Origin: Burkholderia sp. Leaf177
GTDB lineage: Bacteria > Pseudomonadota > Gammaproteobacteria > Burkholderiales > Burkholderiaceae
Direction of reading: 5' to 3'
DNA length: 64,000 nt
NCBI RefSeq assembly: GCF_001424345.1
Contig: NZ_LMPF01000004.1
Coordinates: forward strand, 124,001-188,000
The notes below the pieces were generated by a model. That model searched no databases and was not told the DNA's origin. It saw only the letters and a list, made by a program, of their open reading frames with translations. Numbering within the stretch: position 1 is the first letter of the stretch; each line of letters starts with the position of its first letter. The translations under genes were made by a program, and so were the position numbers. Shown here in pieces: positions 16,429-26,343 of the stretch.

Positions 16429-17526
16429 TCAGCCGCCCGCCGGGCGCAGGGTAATCGTAAATGCGGAAGGCGCTTGCCCGTTGGTATCGACGGGCATTGG
16501 GTCCGAACGCTGTACAGCGCGCAACGCGGCTTCGTCCCATTGCTCGTTGCCGCTCGAACGTCGAATAGTGGCCGATAACAACGTTCCGGTTGGCGAACAG
16601 CGCACCGCGACCACGGTTTCCAGTCCGGCCGTTTCTCCAGCCCAGACGATATTCGGCCGCACGCGACGCTGCACCTTCTCGGCATATCCCGCCGATGTCG
16701 CCGTTCCGCCCGCGCCGCTGCCCGTGCCGCTCTTGGCCAGTCCGTCGCCGCTCGAATTCGTGCCGCCGCCCGCCTGACCTTGCAGCGCCGCGAGCCGCGC
16801 GCTGCGTTCCTTGTCGAGCTTGGCCTTGGCTTGCGCGTCGGCCTGTGCCTTGGCTTTGGCCTTTGCTTCAGCCTGAGCCTTTTCGGCTTGGGCCTTGGCA
16901 TCGGCCTGCGATTTCGCCTTGGCGTCAGCCTGTTCCTTCTGCTGGTCTGCCTTCTCGGCTTCAGCCTGCTTTTCCTTGGCCTGTTGCGCCGCTTTCTGCT
17001 GATCGAGCTTCTGCTGGGCGAGCTGCTTCTGCTTATCGGCCTGTTTCTGCTTTTCCTGAGCGGTTTTTGCGGCCGCGGCCGCTTGCTGCGCCGCCTGTTG
17101 CGCCGCGAGCTGCTGGCGCTTGGCCTCGGCTTCCTGCTCGGCCTGTTGCTGCGCGCGCTGTTGCTCAGCGAGTTGCGCGGCGCGCGCCGCTGCTTCCTGT
17201 TTGCGCTTTTTTTCTTGCAGCGCGATGTCAGCTTCTTCGTCCTTGGCCGGCGGCGGCGCAGGCTGTACCTTCACCGGAGGCGCGGGCGGCGGAGCGATAC
17301 GCGGTGTAGGCGCCGACAAATCCGGAATGTCCGTCCACAGTTCGGCTTCCGCGCCGGCCGGCGTGTTGTTCTGCCAGTTCACGCCGTGATACAGCAGGAT
17401 GCCGAGCAATACGTGCATCAGCGCGGCGAGCGCGAACGCCTTCCATGTGCCGCGTTCACGCGGCGGACGGATGGGGCGCGCGCTGATCCGCGCGCCAGGG
17501 TTCCCGCTGGGCTGCCGATTCATCAT
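16429..17526 (-). CDS. tolA: Cell-envelope integrity protein TolA
   Basis: A 365-residue inner-membrane protein that spans the periplasm. One membrane anchor lies near 29-48 (FALAALMHVLLGILLYHGV), a Pro-rich link follows, then a long Ala/Lys/Gln coiled coil from about 95 to 235, and a C-terminal globular domain (VVAVRCSPTGTLLSATIRR, GNEQWDEAALRAV). It transmits the TolQR proton-motive signal to TolB-Pal. Its start overlaps the tolR stop by 4 bp, and a second ATG follows immediately. The coiled coil is repetitive, so length variation between strains is expected. Confidence 0.95.
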   Translation of the reverse strand: MMNRQPSGNPGARISARPIRPPRERGTWKAFALAALMHVLLGILLYHGVNWQNNTPAGAEAELWTDIPDLSAPTPRIAPPPAPPVKVQPAPPPAKDEEADIALQEKKRKQEAAARAAQLAEQQRAQQQAEQEAEAKRQQLAAQQAAQQAAAAAKTAQEKQKQADKQKQLAQQKLDQQKAAQQAKEKQAEAEKADQQKEQADAKAKSQADAKAQAEKAQAEAKAKAKAQADAQAKAKLDKERSARLAALQGQAGGGTNSSGDGLAKSGTGSGAGGTATSAGYAEKVQRRVRPNIVWAGETAGLETVVAVRCSPTGTLLSATIRRSSGNEQWDEAALRAVQRSDPMPVDTNGQAPSAFTITLRPAGG

Positions 17527-17969
17527 TGCGATTTGACTAACAATCCGACCCGTTTGACGCCGCGCGCCTTCATGTCGGACATCACGTTCATTACGACTTC
17601 GTACTTCACGGTTTTGTCGGCGGCAATCACCACCGGCTGATCCGGATGCGATTCCTGCCGGTTCAGCACGAAGTCATTCAATTCCGACTTCGACATGTTC
17701 TGCTGTTGCGCCGCGCCGCCGTCTTCCTTGTAGCGCACGTTCATGCTGCCGTCGGCCTTGATGTTGACCACGACCGGCGGTGTTTGCTCCTGCGGCGCAG
17801 CATTGCCGACCGTCGGCAAGTTGATGATGGACGGCGAGACGAGCGGGGCGGTCACCATGAAAATGACGAGCAACACGAGCATTACGTCGATGTACGGCAC
17901 GACGTTGATGTCGGACATGGCGCGCCTTGAACTGCCGCGCATGCTGGAACGCATTGGACCTCCGGCCAT
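17523..17969 (-). CDS. tolR: TolR/ExbD-family protein TolR
   Basis: A 148-residue inner-membrane protein with one N-terminal helix (MLVLLVIFMVTAPLV) containing the proton-coupling Asp just before it (NVVPYIDVMLV), and a periplasmic domain. The start is ATG 17967-17969 with AGGAG upstream; the frame continues open into tolQ but that extension is not coding. It is 10 bp after tolQ and overlaps tolA by 4 bp. It forms the stator with TolQ. Confidence 0.96.
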   Translation of the reverse strand: MAGGPMRSSMRGSSRRAMSDINVVPYIDVMLVLLVIFMVTAPLVSPSIINLPTVGNAAPQEQTPPVVVNIKADGSMNVRYKEDGGAAQQQNMSKSELNDFVLNRQESHPDQPVVIAADKTVKYEVVMNVMSDMKARGVKRVGLLVKSQ

Positions 17970-17979
17970 TCTGAACTCC

Positions 17980-18657
17980 TTAGTGAGCCTGGCGCTGCAA
18001 GATGTTCGAGAATTCTTCGATAAACGTTTCGAAGCGGATCGCGAGGCGGTCGATATCGTGTGCGTAGCGGTTGTAGGCGACCACGGCAGGAATGGCGGCG
18101 AACAGACCGATTGCCGTTGCCACGAGCGCTTCGGCAATACCCGGCGCGACGTTGGCAAGCGTTGCCTGCTGTACGTTTGCAAGGCCGCGGAAGGAATTCA
18201 TGATCCCCCAGACCGTGCCGAACAAACCAATGTACGGGCTGACCGATCCGACCGAAGCAAGAAACGCGAGATTGACTTCCAGCCCGTCCATTTCGCGCTG
18301 GAAAGCCGCGCGCATGGCACGGCGCGAACCGTCGAGAATCGCAGCCGGGTCATTCATGCGGCGCTCCTTGCCCTTCAGGAATTCGCGCATGCCGGACTCG
18401 AAAATCCGTTCCAGTGCGCCGATGGTGTGACGGTTGTTCGCCGCGCTCTGATAAAGCGCCTGCAAATCGCCGCCCGACCAGAAATCGCGTTCGAAACGCT
18501 CGGTCTGAGCGCGGGCCCGCCGGATGGCGAACCATTTACGAATGATGTACGTCCACGACAACAACGACAGTATCAGCAGCAGCGCCATGACGGCCTGGGC
18601 CAACAGGCTCGCATGAATGACGAGAGAAACGATCGACAGGTCTTGTGTAGTGTTCAT
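17980..18657 (-). CDS. tolQ: Tol-Pal proton-channel protein TolQ
   Basis: A 225-residue inner-membrane MotA/TolQ/ExbB protein. Three helices are seen: near 17-38 (LLAQAVMALLLILSLLSWTY), about 130-155 (VGSVSPYIGLFGTVWGIMNSF split around 140) and 165-190 (ALVATAIGLFAAIPAVVAYN). With TolR it converts proton flow into movement of TolA. It is the first tol gene; ybgC is 181 bp upstream, a gap in which I see nothing else. Confidence 0.97.
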   Translation of the reverse strand: MNTTQDLSIVSLVIHASLLAQAVMALLLILSLLSWTYIIRKWFAIRRARAQTERFERDFWSGGDLQALYQSAANNRHTIGALERIFESGMREFLKGKERRMNDPAAILDGSRRAMRAAFQREMDGLEVNLAFLASVGSVSPYIGLFGTVWGIMNSFRGLANVQQATLANVAPGIAEALVATAIGLFAAIPAVVAYNRYAHDIDRLAIRFETFIEEFSNILQRQAH

Positions 18658-18838
18658 AAAAGTCCGCTGTTACGTCCCAAAGGGGGCGTCCGAGTTGCTT
18701 CCGGTCAGGAAAAAAGTTTCTGCCAAAGCGTGCTCGGTGCTGCTGTGCTTGCGTGCGTAAAGTCACGCAGGCGCTATTCGGTTCAGGTCTTGATGGAGTC
18801 AAAGATGCTTTGTCTACATAGGATTTTTCTGAACAAGG

Positions 18839-19327
18839 TTATTTAAACGATATTGGTGTCAGCACGGTTGACGCGCATTCTGCACGCGGACCGCCGCGCA
18901 GTCCGGCCAGCACCGAAGCAGGAATTCCCACGGGACGAATGGACTCAAGACTGACCGACGCAACCCGGATCTCGCCGGCCGCCAGCAACACGCCGTCTCG
19001 CCACGCTTCCTGATGAAAATCCACCGATGCCCGGCCAATACGCTCGATTCTGCTCACCACATGGAGAACGTCGTCGAGCCGCGCCGGTGAGGAATATTCC
19101 ACCGTCGTTCGCTTGACGACGAACAATACGCCATCCGACTCCGACAGCTTGCGTTGATCGATACCGCACGCGCGCAGCCATTCGGTGCGCGCCCGTTCGA
19201 AGAACTTCAGGTAGTTCGCGTAGAAGACGATGCCGCCGGCGTCGGTGTCTTCGTAGTAGACCCGCAGCGGCCAGTCGAAAGTCAAAGGGCCGGTCGCCGG
19301 TTGATGCTCGCTGGTTGACATATTCAT
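18839..19327 (-). CDS. ybgC: Tol-Pal-associated acyl-CoA thioesterase YbgC
   Basis: A 162-residue hot-dog-fold thioesterase. The family core YYEDTDAGGIVFYANYLKFF is at about 25-44, with catalytic Asp in EDTDAGG, followed by RTEWLRACG. It hydrolyses short acyl-CoA or acyl-ACP and classically precedes tolQ. ATG at 19327 or 19321 (residue 3) both fit; neither has a strong ribosome site. It is downstream of the YdfG-like dehydrogenase by 116 bp. Confidence 0.93.
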   Translation of the reverse strand: MNMSTSEHQPATGPLTFDWPLRVYYEDTDAGGIVFYANYLKFFERARTEWLRACGIDQRKLSESDGVLFVVKRTTVEYSSPARLDDVLHVVSRIERIGRASVDFHQEAWRDGVLLAAGEIRVASVSLESIRPVGIPASVLAGLRGGPRAECASTVLTPISFK

Positions 19328-19443
19328 CCACGCATTTTACCGGAAGCTGTAAACCAGCCGCCGAAACGCGCTGTAATTTGCTGTTTCCAGGCAACAACTT
19401 ACGATTGGTTTCATCGAAGGCGCTACCGGGAAGCAATATTTAT

Positions 19444-20190
19444 TTACCCGCGATGAATACTCAACCCGCCGAACGATTGCGCAACCGGCATCATTTCAAT
19501 TGCATTGATGTTCACATGAGCCGGCAACGTGGCAATCCAATAAATGGCGTCGGCGATGTCCTCGGCCGTCAGCGGCTGCACATCTTTATAGACATTTGCC
19601 GCCTTCGTGTCGTCGCCCTTGAAGCGCACGTTCGAAAATTCGGTGCCGCCACACAATCCCGGCTCGATATCTGTTACGCGCAACGCTGTTCCGGCCAGGT
19701 CGGCGCGCATGTTCAGGCTGAACTGGCGCACGAACGCCTTCGTCGCGCCATAAACGTTGCCGCCGGCGTACGAGTAGGTGGCCGCGACCGAACTCAGGTT
19801 GAACACGTGTCCCCGATTGCGCTCGACCATGCCGGGCAGCAATGCGTGCGTGACTGTGACCAGACCTTTACAGTTCGTATCGATCATGTTGTTCCAGTCG
19901 TCCAGGCTCGCGCGCTGTGCCGGTTCCAGCCCCAACGCAAGTCCAGCGTTGTTGACGAGCACATCGATGTCGGCGAATTCAGGCGGCAAGCCAGCCGTGA
20001 CGGACTTGATGGCAGCCTCGTCGCGGACATCGAGTTCGACGGGCAAAAGCGCGTCGCCGAGTTCCTTCGATAGTTCCAGAAGCCGGTCTTTGCGGCGCGC
20101 GGTAGCAATCACGCGATGGCCGCCATTTACAAACGTGCGGGCGATGGCTGCGCCGAAGCCGGCGGAAGCGCCAGTGACAAATACGATCAT
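19444..20190 (-). CDS. ydfG: SDR-family 3-hydroxy acid dehydrogenase (YdfG-like)
   Basis: A 248-residue cytoplasmic short-chain dehydrogenase. The cofactor motif TGASAGFGAA is at residues 6-15 with RRKDRL after it (NADP preference likely), NNAG follows, and the YGATKAF active-site Tyr-Lys is near 150. The tail IEMMPVAQSFGGLSIHR is typical of YdfG, which oxidises serine, L-allo-threonine and 3-hydroxypropionate and also reduces malonic semialdehyde. It diverges from glyA. Confidence 0.85.
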   Translation of the reverse strand: MIVFVTGASAGFGAAIARTFVNGGHRVIATARRKDRLLELSKELGDALLPVELDVRDEAAIKSVTAGLPPEFADIDVLVNNAGLALGLEPAQRASLDDWNNMIDTNCKGLVTVTHALLPGMVERNRGHVFNLSSVAATYSYAGGNVYGATKAFVRQFSLNMRADLAGTALRVTDIEPGLCGGTEFSNVRFKGDDTKAANVYKDVQPLTAEDIADAIYWIATLPAHVNINAIEMMPVAQSFGGLSIHRG

Positions 20191-20476
20191 GTGCGGATTC
20201 CCGTTGTCAGGTTGCGGTCAGGTTACGGAAAGAATAAGTCGCGCCGCGACCGAGCGCGCGCGGGGAGTCAAACAGCGTACTTCCATTGATGCGGCGCGGC
20301 AAGTTGTCAGCCGTGATTTCATTTCTCTTCAGCAAGGCTGATCCAGCGGTGACCAGCGGCAAATTTGGTGCCCGACCACCGAAGAATGTTGTTTTCGCTG
20401 AAATGAGACTCGATAGAATCGAGCGATTTCAAGTGTTTAGCGGCTGTTGCCTAATCGCCGACGCCCCATTAAACTA

Positions 20477-20580
20477 GGGCGCTCCAGCCCTGCGTAACTG
20501 GCGACAAGGATCTTCGGGTCCAAGGTGGATTAACCCACCGGGAAGCGCAGGGTGCCGTTTTGCCGTTCGCCTGGGCAGCT
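20477..20580 (+). ncRNA. ZTP riboswitch (pfl motif) upstream of glyA
   Basis: The two conserved halves of the pfl motif are present. The 5' half carries GTAACTGGCG (20494-20503) after the P1 strand CCTGCG, a GGTGG stem strand pairs with CCACC, and CCACCGGGAAGCG follows, with CGCAGG (20546-20551) closing P1. The 3' half is GCCG...GCCGTTCGCCTGGGCA near 20554-20577. ZTP/ZMP (AICAR) binding signals low 10-formyl-THF and turns on one-carbon genes, which suits the glyA gene located about 165 nt downstream. The switching mechanism (terminator or ribosome-site masking) is not obvious from the linker. Confidence 0.88.
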
Positions 20581-20743
20581 GAGATCCGCACGCATGTGTT
20601 GCGTTGCCGGTGGCTGTCCGTCTCGCGTCAACGGAGCGTCTCTCTTCCGCCTCGCCTGGACCCATCGTGCTTCGTGCTCTCGCGGCGCAGACATTTTGCG
20701 CACGCGCGATCCGGTCAACTGACACCCATTCAACGGAAAACGT

Positions 20744-21991
<1,248 letters not shown>

Positions 21992-21994
21992 GCC

Positions 21995-22477
21995 ATGCGC
22001 TGCCCCTTCTGCCGTCACGAAGACACGCAAGTGGCCGATTCGCGTGTCTCGGAAGATGGGGCGGCGATTCGCCGGCGGCGGCGTTGCCCCGCCTGCGACA
22101 AGCGTTTCACCACGTATGAACGTGTAGAACTCGCGTTGCCGTCTGTCGTTAAAAAGGATGGAAGCCGTACCGAGTTTGATCGCGCGAAAATTGTGGCCAG
22201 CATGCAACTGGCGCTGCGCAAGCGCCCGGTTGCCGCCGACGCCATCGACGCCGCCGTGGCCCGCATTGAATACCAGTTGCTTGGCAGCGGCGAACGCGAA
22301 GTTCGCAGCGACCGTCTGGGCGAGCTTGTCATGAACGAGTTGCGTCAATTGGACACCATTGCCTACGTGCGTTTTGCTTCGGTCTACAAGCGTTTTGAAG
22401 ACGTGTCCGAATTCGAAGACGTGCTCGAAGAATTCCGCCGCACGGCGCCTCGCAAAACGAGTCCCCGCAAGCGCTGA
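21995..22477 (+). CDS. nrdR: Transcriptional repressor NrdR
   Basis: A 160-residue repressor of ribonucleotide reductase genes. The N-terminal zinc ribbon has the pairs CPFC (3-6) and CPAC near 31-34, followed by [10 protein letters not shown], and an ATP-cone ([20 protein letters not shown]) senses ATP/dATP. It starts 3 bp after glyA with no strong ribosome site of its own, so it is probably translationally coupled. The glyA-nrdR pairing ties one-carbon supply to deoxynucleotide synthesis. Confidence 0.97.
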   Translation: MRCPFCRHEDTQVADSRVSEDGAAIRRRRRCPACDKRFTTYERVELALPSVVKKDGSRTEFDRAKIVASMQLALRKRPVAADAIDAAVARIEYQLLGSGEREVRSDRLGELVMNELRQLDTIAYVRFASVYKRFEDVSEFEDVLEEFRRTAPRKTSPRKR

Positions 22478-22637
22478 GCGTTTCTGCATTTCCCTTCCCC
22501 TTGCTTTGAACCCGTGATCGTTTCGACAGTATGTCGAGGCTTTTGCACGTCCGATACTCGACCAATCGGCTAATGGCGCACGCCGGAAATTCTCTTTAGA
22601 TTGATCGCTTGCCCGGTTAAATCGATGAGGGATGCAG

Positions 22638-23183
22638 ATGAATTTCCGATATTCACCCGGCTTTACGCTGGTCGAGCTCGCCGTTGTGCTTGCGGTGATA
22701 GCGGTCGTCGCGACGTTTTCCGCGCCGTCGTTTGTCGTATGGCACAAGCGCGATCAGGTCGATGCCAGAGCACGCGCGATGTTGTCCACCCTTGCGCTGG
22801 CGCGCTCCGAAGCAATCGCACGCGGCGCGCGTGTGACTTTGTGCCGTATCGACGCGGCCCGCGCGTGTCTGCTTGCAGGAAAAGCCTGCGACGCCGGCCT
22901 GACGGACTGGGCATGCGGCTGGGCACTATTTGCCGATCGCGATGGCGGACGCTTTCTGATGCGCATGCAGCCTGCTTTAGCCGGCGTTGCTATCAGCGGA
23001 ACAGGGAGCGAGCTTTCGTTCACGCCGCCGTCAGGACAGATCATCGGCGGATTTCGCAGCTTTGACTTCAGCGCGCGCGATGGTGCCTTGAGATCTCTCG
23101 GCGTGCGCGGGCGCCGATGTATCAGGGTCGCGGCAGGCGGGCGCGCACGTCTCACGCAAGGCGCATGTGGAGCGGCGGCATGA
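22638..23183 (+). CDS. GspH/FimT-family minor pseudopilin
   Basis: A type IV pilus minor pilin of about 181 residues. The prepilin cleavage site is SPG|FTLVEL at residue 8, followed by a hydrophobic helix (AVVLAVIAVVATFSAPSF). Several cysteine pairs (LCRIDAARACLLAGKAC) suggest disulphides. ATG 22638 is chosen because AGGG lies 6 bp upstream; ATG 22632 would sit on that site. It is the first of five overlapping pilin genes and likely helps prime pilus assembly, like FimU/FimT. Confidence 0.85.
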   Translation: MNFRYSPGFTLVELAVVLAVIAVVATFSAPSFVVWHKRDQVDARARAMLSTLALARSEAIARGARVTLCRIDAARACLLAGKACDAGLTDWACGWALFADRDGGRFLMRMQPALAGVAISGTGSELSFTPPSGQIIGGFRSFDFSARDGALRSLGVRGRRCIRVAAGGRARLTQGACGAAA

Positions 23184-23587
23184 AGACCAAGACGCGAGCG
23201 TTTGATCGAGGCGATTCGTTGATCGAAGTATTGATCGCACTGGCGCTGTTCGCGGTGACCGCGCTTGGCATTATCGGCGCGCAGGTGTGGCTGGCTCGCA
23301 ACGAGCGGTCGACGATGATGCGTCAGGCGGCGTTATCGATCGCGGATTCGGTTGCGGAAGGCATTCGCCGCGATGCCGACCGCGATCCGATCGTGGCCCA
23401 ATGGCGCACGCGGGCGGCCGCGGCGTTGCCGGAAGGCGGCATTGATGTGCTGGATCGCGGCAATGGCGTGCATGTCGCGGTGGTCAAATGGCGCTCGCCG
23501 GCATCGGGTAACGGCGATGAACCTTCGTGCGCCGAACCCGGTGTCGGTGCGAAGCTCGCCTGCGTAACCGTGGCGTTCGCACGATGA
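23180..23587 (+). CDS. pilV: PilV-like minor pilin
   Basis: A 135-residue minor pilin. The cleavage motif DRG|DSLIEV is near residue 11, followed by the N-terminal helix LIALALFAVTALGIIGAQVW. The C-terminal part is short, with one cysteine pair (CAEPG, LACVTVAF). The start overlaps the preceding stop as ATGA (23180-23183) and the end overlaps pilW the same way. It is shorter than Pseudomonas PilV, as is common in Burkholderiaceae. Confidence 0.82.
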   Translation: MKTKTRAFDRGDSLIEVLIALALFAVTALGIIGAQVWLARNERSTMMRQAALSIADSVAEGIRRDADRDPIVAQWRTRAAAALPEGGIDVLDRGNGVHVAVVKWRSPASGNGDEPSCAEPGVGAKLACVTVAFAR

Positions 23588-24369
23588 CCACCTCCAGGAA
23601 AACTCAGCGTGGTCATACGCTGCTCGAATTGTCGATATCAGCGGCGCTCGGCATATTGCTGGTTATGGCGATCATTTCGCTTTATCGCGGACAGCGGCTT
23701 GCCTACGACCGGGCCACTGAGAGTGCGCGTCTGCGCGAAGCAGCAAGCAACGCGCTCGACCTCATCGCGCAGCAGGTTCAGATGGCCCGCTTCGAGCCGG
23801 CTGGGCACGAAGCATCGGACATGTCGACGGGATTGTTCGGGTGTTCCGCGGGTCGTCCAGTCGGAAGCGATATAGCGCCGACGTGCGAGACGCTGAGCAG
23901 TCGTTCGGACGGCATCCTGATCCGCTACACCGCCGACTCGATCTCGACCTGGCCTTCTTCGTCGGGATCGCCGACCGACTGTCTCGGACAGATTTCGGCG
24001 GGAGCGCGCATCACGAACCGCTACTACGCCAAGGCCAGTTCCTCGACTGTCGAGCCGGAGCTTTATTGCGAAGGCAGCGGCAAGACGGGGACGGGTCAGC
24101 CGATGGTCGAGGGCATCGAGCGGTTGAGAATTGGGTATTGGTTGCAGGACGCGCCTGTTTCCGTGGACGCAGCCGCGATCTCGAAAGACCGATGGCCGTT
24201 CGTCACAGCGGTGGACGTCTGCGTACTCGTGCGTGGCGATACGCCAAACGCAGCGGCGCGTCCGCGTTATACGGATTGTGATGGTGTATCGACCGTATCC
24301 GCCGATGGCCGCGTCCGGCAGGCATTTCGCCGAAGGATTGCGTTGCGCAATGGACCGGAGCCGCTATGA
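23584..24369 (+). CDS. pilW: PilW-like minor pilin
   Basis: A 261-residue minor pilin with cleavage site QRG|HTLLEL near residue 10 and helix SISAALGILLVMAIISLYRG. The middle contains GLFGC...CETLSSRSDGILIRY and GIERLRIGYWLQD, typical of PilW. It overlaps pilV and pilX by ATGA. An upstream in-frame ATG inside pilV is not the start. It acts with the other minor pilins at the pilus tip. Confidence 0.85.
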   Translation: MTTSRKTQRGHTLLELSISAALGILLVMAIISLYRGQRLAYDRATESARLREAASNALDLIAQQVQMARFEPAGHEASDMSTGLFGCSAGRPVGSDIAPTCETLSSRSDGILIRYTADSISTWPSSSGSPTDCLGQISAGARITNRYYAKASSSTVEPELYCEGSGKTGTGQPMVEGIERLRIGYWLQDAPVSVDAAAISKDRWPFVTAVDVCVLVRGDTPNAAARPRYTDCDGVSTVSADGRVRQAFRRRIALRNGPEPL

Positions 24370-24905
24370 AGATGCAAACCAGTCAGCGCCGTCATTCGAG
24401 CGGCATCGCGCTGCCCATCGTTTTATTGATTTCGTCGATGCTGCTCGTCACCGCCGCCGCGTGGTTCGAAGCCGCGTTGGCTGGCTCGCGGGCAACGCGC
24501 AATTTGGGAGGACGTGTGCAGGCATTTCATAGCGCCGACAGCGCGCTGCTGCGCTGCGCCCGGATCGCGCTCGACTCGTTGCCAGAGCCTCGCGATATCA
24601 CCGGTGCGCTCGGCAGCGAGCCGGAAAAATGGCGACTGAAGGCGTCGTTCGAAGGCGCAGCGGCGAATGCGATAACGCCCTTTGCGACGTGGCCGCATGC
24701 CGCAAAGCCGCCGCAATGCTTGATCGAATCATGGCCGACTTCGAGCGAAAACGGCGGCGGCGCGTTCTTGATCACTGCGCGCGGATTCGGCCGGCGCGCG
24801 GAAACCGAGGTGTGGTTGCAACAACAACTTGAGATCGCCGAAAGCGGCCCGATCGGACACTGGCGTCGCGTGGTCGCAAAACCCTTTCAGACGAATGCGC
24901 CATGA
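24366..24905 (+). CDS. pilX: PilX-like minor pilin
   Basis: A 179-residue minor pilin. After the basic leader, SSG|IALPIVLLISSMLLVTAAAW forms the N-terminal helix. Position +5 is Ile, not the usual Glu; lack of Glu5 is typical of the tip-capping PilX/GspK-type subunit. The SADSALLRCARIAL segment also fits the PilX family. It overlaps pilW and the next pilin by 4 bp each. Confidence 0.8.
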   Translation: MKMQTSQRRHSSGIALPIVLLISSMLLVTAAAWFEAALAGSRATRNLGGRVQAFHSADSALLRCARIALDSLPEPRDITGALGSEPEKWRLKASFEGAAANAITPFATWPHAAKPPQCLIESWPTSSENGGGAFLITARGFGRRAETEVWLQQQLEIAESGPIGHWRRVVAKPFQTNAP

Positions 24906-25342
24906 GCACGACAGCATCTCATTCCAAAGGCTTCAGCCTTCTCGAACTCATGATCACGCTCGGCGTGGCGGCGATCATCGCCATGTTCGCAATGCCGGTT
25001 TATCAGCAGCAAGTGGCAAAGGGACATCGGCTGGATGCAGTTGCGGCGCTTTATCGCGCGGCGCAGTACGTGGAAAGCGCGCAAACCGTTTCAGGTAACG
25101 ACTCCGCGCTGAAATTGCCGGCCGGCTTCGATCAGTCGCCAACAAGCGGCGCACCAATCTATCTACTGCGAATATTGGGGGAATCGGAGATGAACGGCGG
25201 TTATTCGATCGAAGCCGAACCGGTGTCGGCAAGCAACGATGCCTGTGGCATTTTTTCGCTCGATGCCACCGGCGTTAAGTCAAACCGAGCTGCCGAAAAA
25301 CTCACGCCGCCCAAAGTGGCGGCGTGCTGGAGCGGCAAATGA
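24902..25342 (+). CDS. pilE: PilE-like type IV pilin
   Basis: A 146-residue pilin: leader ending SKG|FSLLELMITLGVAAIIAM near residue 10, an N-terminal amphipathic helix, and a globular end with a C-terminal disulphide pair (DACGIF and VAACWSGK). It could be a minor PilE-type subunit closing the gene set, as usual for this position, and not the major PilA. It overlaps pilX by ATGA and ends the operon, converging with the DUF3318 gene 26 bp away. No pilY1 gene follows or precedes. Confidence 0.82.
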   Translation: MSTTASHSKGFSLLELMITLGVAAIIAMFAMPVYQQQVAKGHRLDAVAALYRAAQYVESAQTVSGNDSALKLPAGFDQSPTSGAPIYLLRILGESEMNGGYSIEAEPVSASNDACGIFSLDATGVKSNRAAEKLTPPKVAACWSGK

Positions 25343-25368
25343 CGCCGTTTCTTCAAACAAACAAGATG

Positions 25369-25887
25369 TCAGGCATCCGGGTCGATAATCGTGTCGGCGG
25401 AAGTCGTGTTAGCTGGAGTAGATTTCATTTGTTGCCACACACGGTACGCTTCCCAGCCGACCAGCCCAAGTCCGCCCCATTTGAGCAAAGGCTTTGCGCT
25501 GGCAAGAAGCCGAGTGCGTACTGGTTTTGCAAGCACGAGCGAAGCCAGCGAACCAACCACGGGATACTGCTTCAACAGCAGGCTCAGGTTACCGGCATTG
25601 AACACACTGCCGAAGCCACCACCGCCCGTGCCGCCCGTCATGCGGTTCATGAACCCGCCGATGCCCGACGTGCGCCCACGCTTGCCGCGCCCGGGCATGA
25701 TCATGTTCAGCACGCTGAAATGCTTGACCTTGTAGCGCAAATCGGCGCTTGCCTGGGCCAGTTCCATGCGCTCGACGTCGGCCCGCGCGATCAGCAGTTC
25801 CTTGCGCAGCGCGCGCATGTGGGGCGTGCTGAGTTTGTGCGCGTTCGCTCGTTTTTGAGCTTTGAAGGTGTCGTCGGTTTGACTCAT
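25369..25887 (-). CDS. DUF3318 domain-containing protein
   Basis: A 172-residue protein of unknown function. The N-terminal half is a charged helix (MRALRKELLIARADVERMEL), the middle is Gly-rich (GGTGGGGFGSVF), and a weakly hydrophobic C-terminal stretch (LLKWGGLGLVGWEAYRVW) may associate with the membrane. The start at ATG 25885-25887 is chosen because the upstream extension is Arg-rich and overlaps nothing conserved. It is the last gene of a three-gene minus-strand set (DUF883, holin-III, DUF3318) that I recall as common in Burkholderia. Confidence 0.7.
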   Translation of the reverse strand: MSQTDDTFKAQKRANAHKLSTPHMRALRKELLIARADVERMELAQASADLRYKVKHFSVLNMIMPGRGKRGRTSGIGGFMNRMTGGTGGGGFGSVFNAGNLSLLLKQYPVVGSLASLVLAKPVRTRLLASAKPLLKWGGLGLVGWEAYRVWQQMKSTPANTTSADTIIDPDA

Positions 25888-25962
25888 GGCGTGGCTGGCT
25901 CGTGGAAAGTCATCGATAAAAACAGTACCTGGCTTGCGGCGCGAATGCGTGCGCAATGCATG

Positions 25963-26343
25963 TCAGTTAAACGTGTCGCGATCCTTCTTGAATTCGGCAA
26001 GGGTGCTTTCGAACACGTTCGGCGCGTTGCTCAGTCCGGCGCGGGCACGAAGCGCACAGGCAACGGCGACCAGGATGTACACGGCCGTGATTGCCGCGAG
26101 CGACTGCCATCGGTAGGTGTCCCAGAACGCGATCGCGATAAGCACGGTCAACGTGATGAGCGCCATCATGGTCAGCATCATCGCGGCGAGGCCGAGGAAG
26201 AGAACGCCGAGCAACCGTTCCTTTTCTTCCGAGAGCTCTATGCCGATCAACTCCAGCCGGGTTTCGAAGATGGAAAAAACGGAGCTGACGATGCGGCGCA
26301 ACGGCCCTTGCGTATCGTGCTGAAATTGCCTTTCGGTCATCAT
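25963..26343 (-). CDS. Phage holin family (holin superfamily III / DUF1469) membrane protein
   Basis: A 126-residue inner-membrane protein with two adjacent helices (LLGVLFLGLAAMMLTMMALITLTVLIAIAF region, and SLAAITAVYILVAVACAL). The preceding stretch FSIFETRLELIGIELSEEKER is the family mark. Despite the name, such genes are usually chromosomal and are linked to DUF883/YqjD-type proteins, as here. No lysis genes are nearby. Its role may be in envelope stress or ribosome anchoring, which is inferred only from gene neighbours. Confidence 0.8.
   Translation of the reverse strand: MMTERQFQHDTQGPLRRIVSSVFSIFETRLELIGIELSEEKERLLGVLFLGLAAMMLTMMALITLTVLIAIAFWDTYRWQSLAAITAVYILVAVACALRARAGLSNAPNVFESTLAEFKKDRDTFN

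Noticed and set aside
16500..17300. Large plus-strand frames rich in Leu or Arg opposite tolA
   Set aside because: They mirror the repetitive Ala/Lys/Gln coiled coil of TolA and have no independent support.
25963..26343. Prophage remnant suggested by a holin-family protein
   Set aside because: No endolysin, structural or integrase genes nearby; the family is commonly chromosomal next to DUF883 genes.
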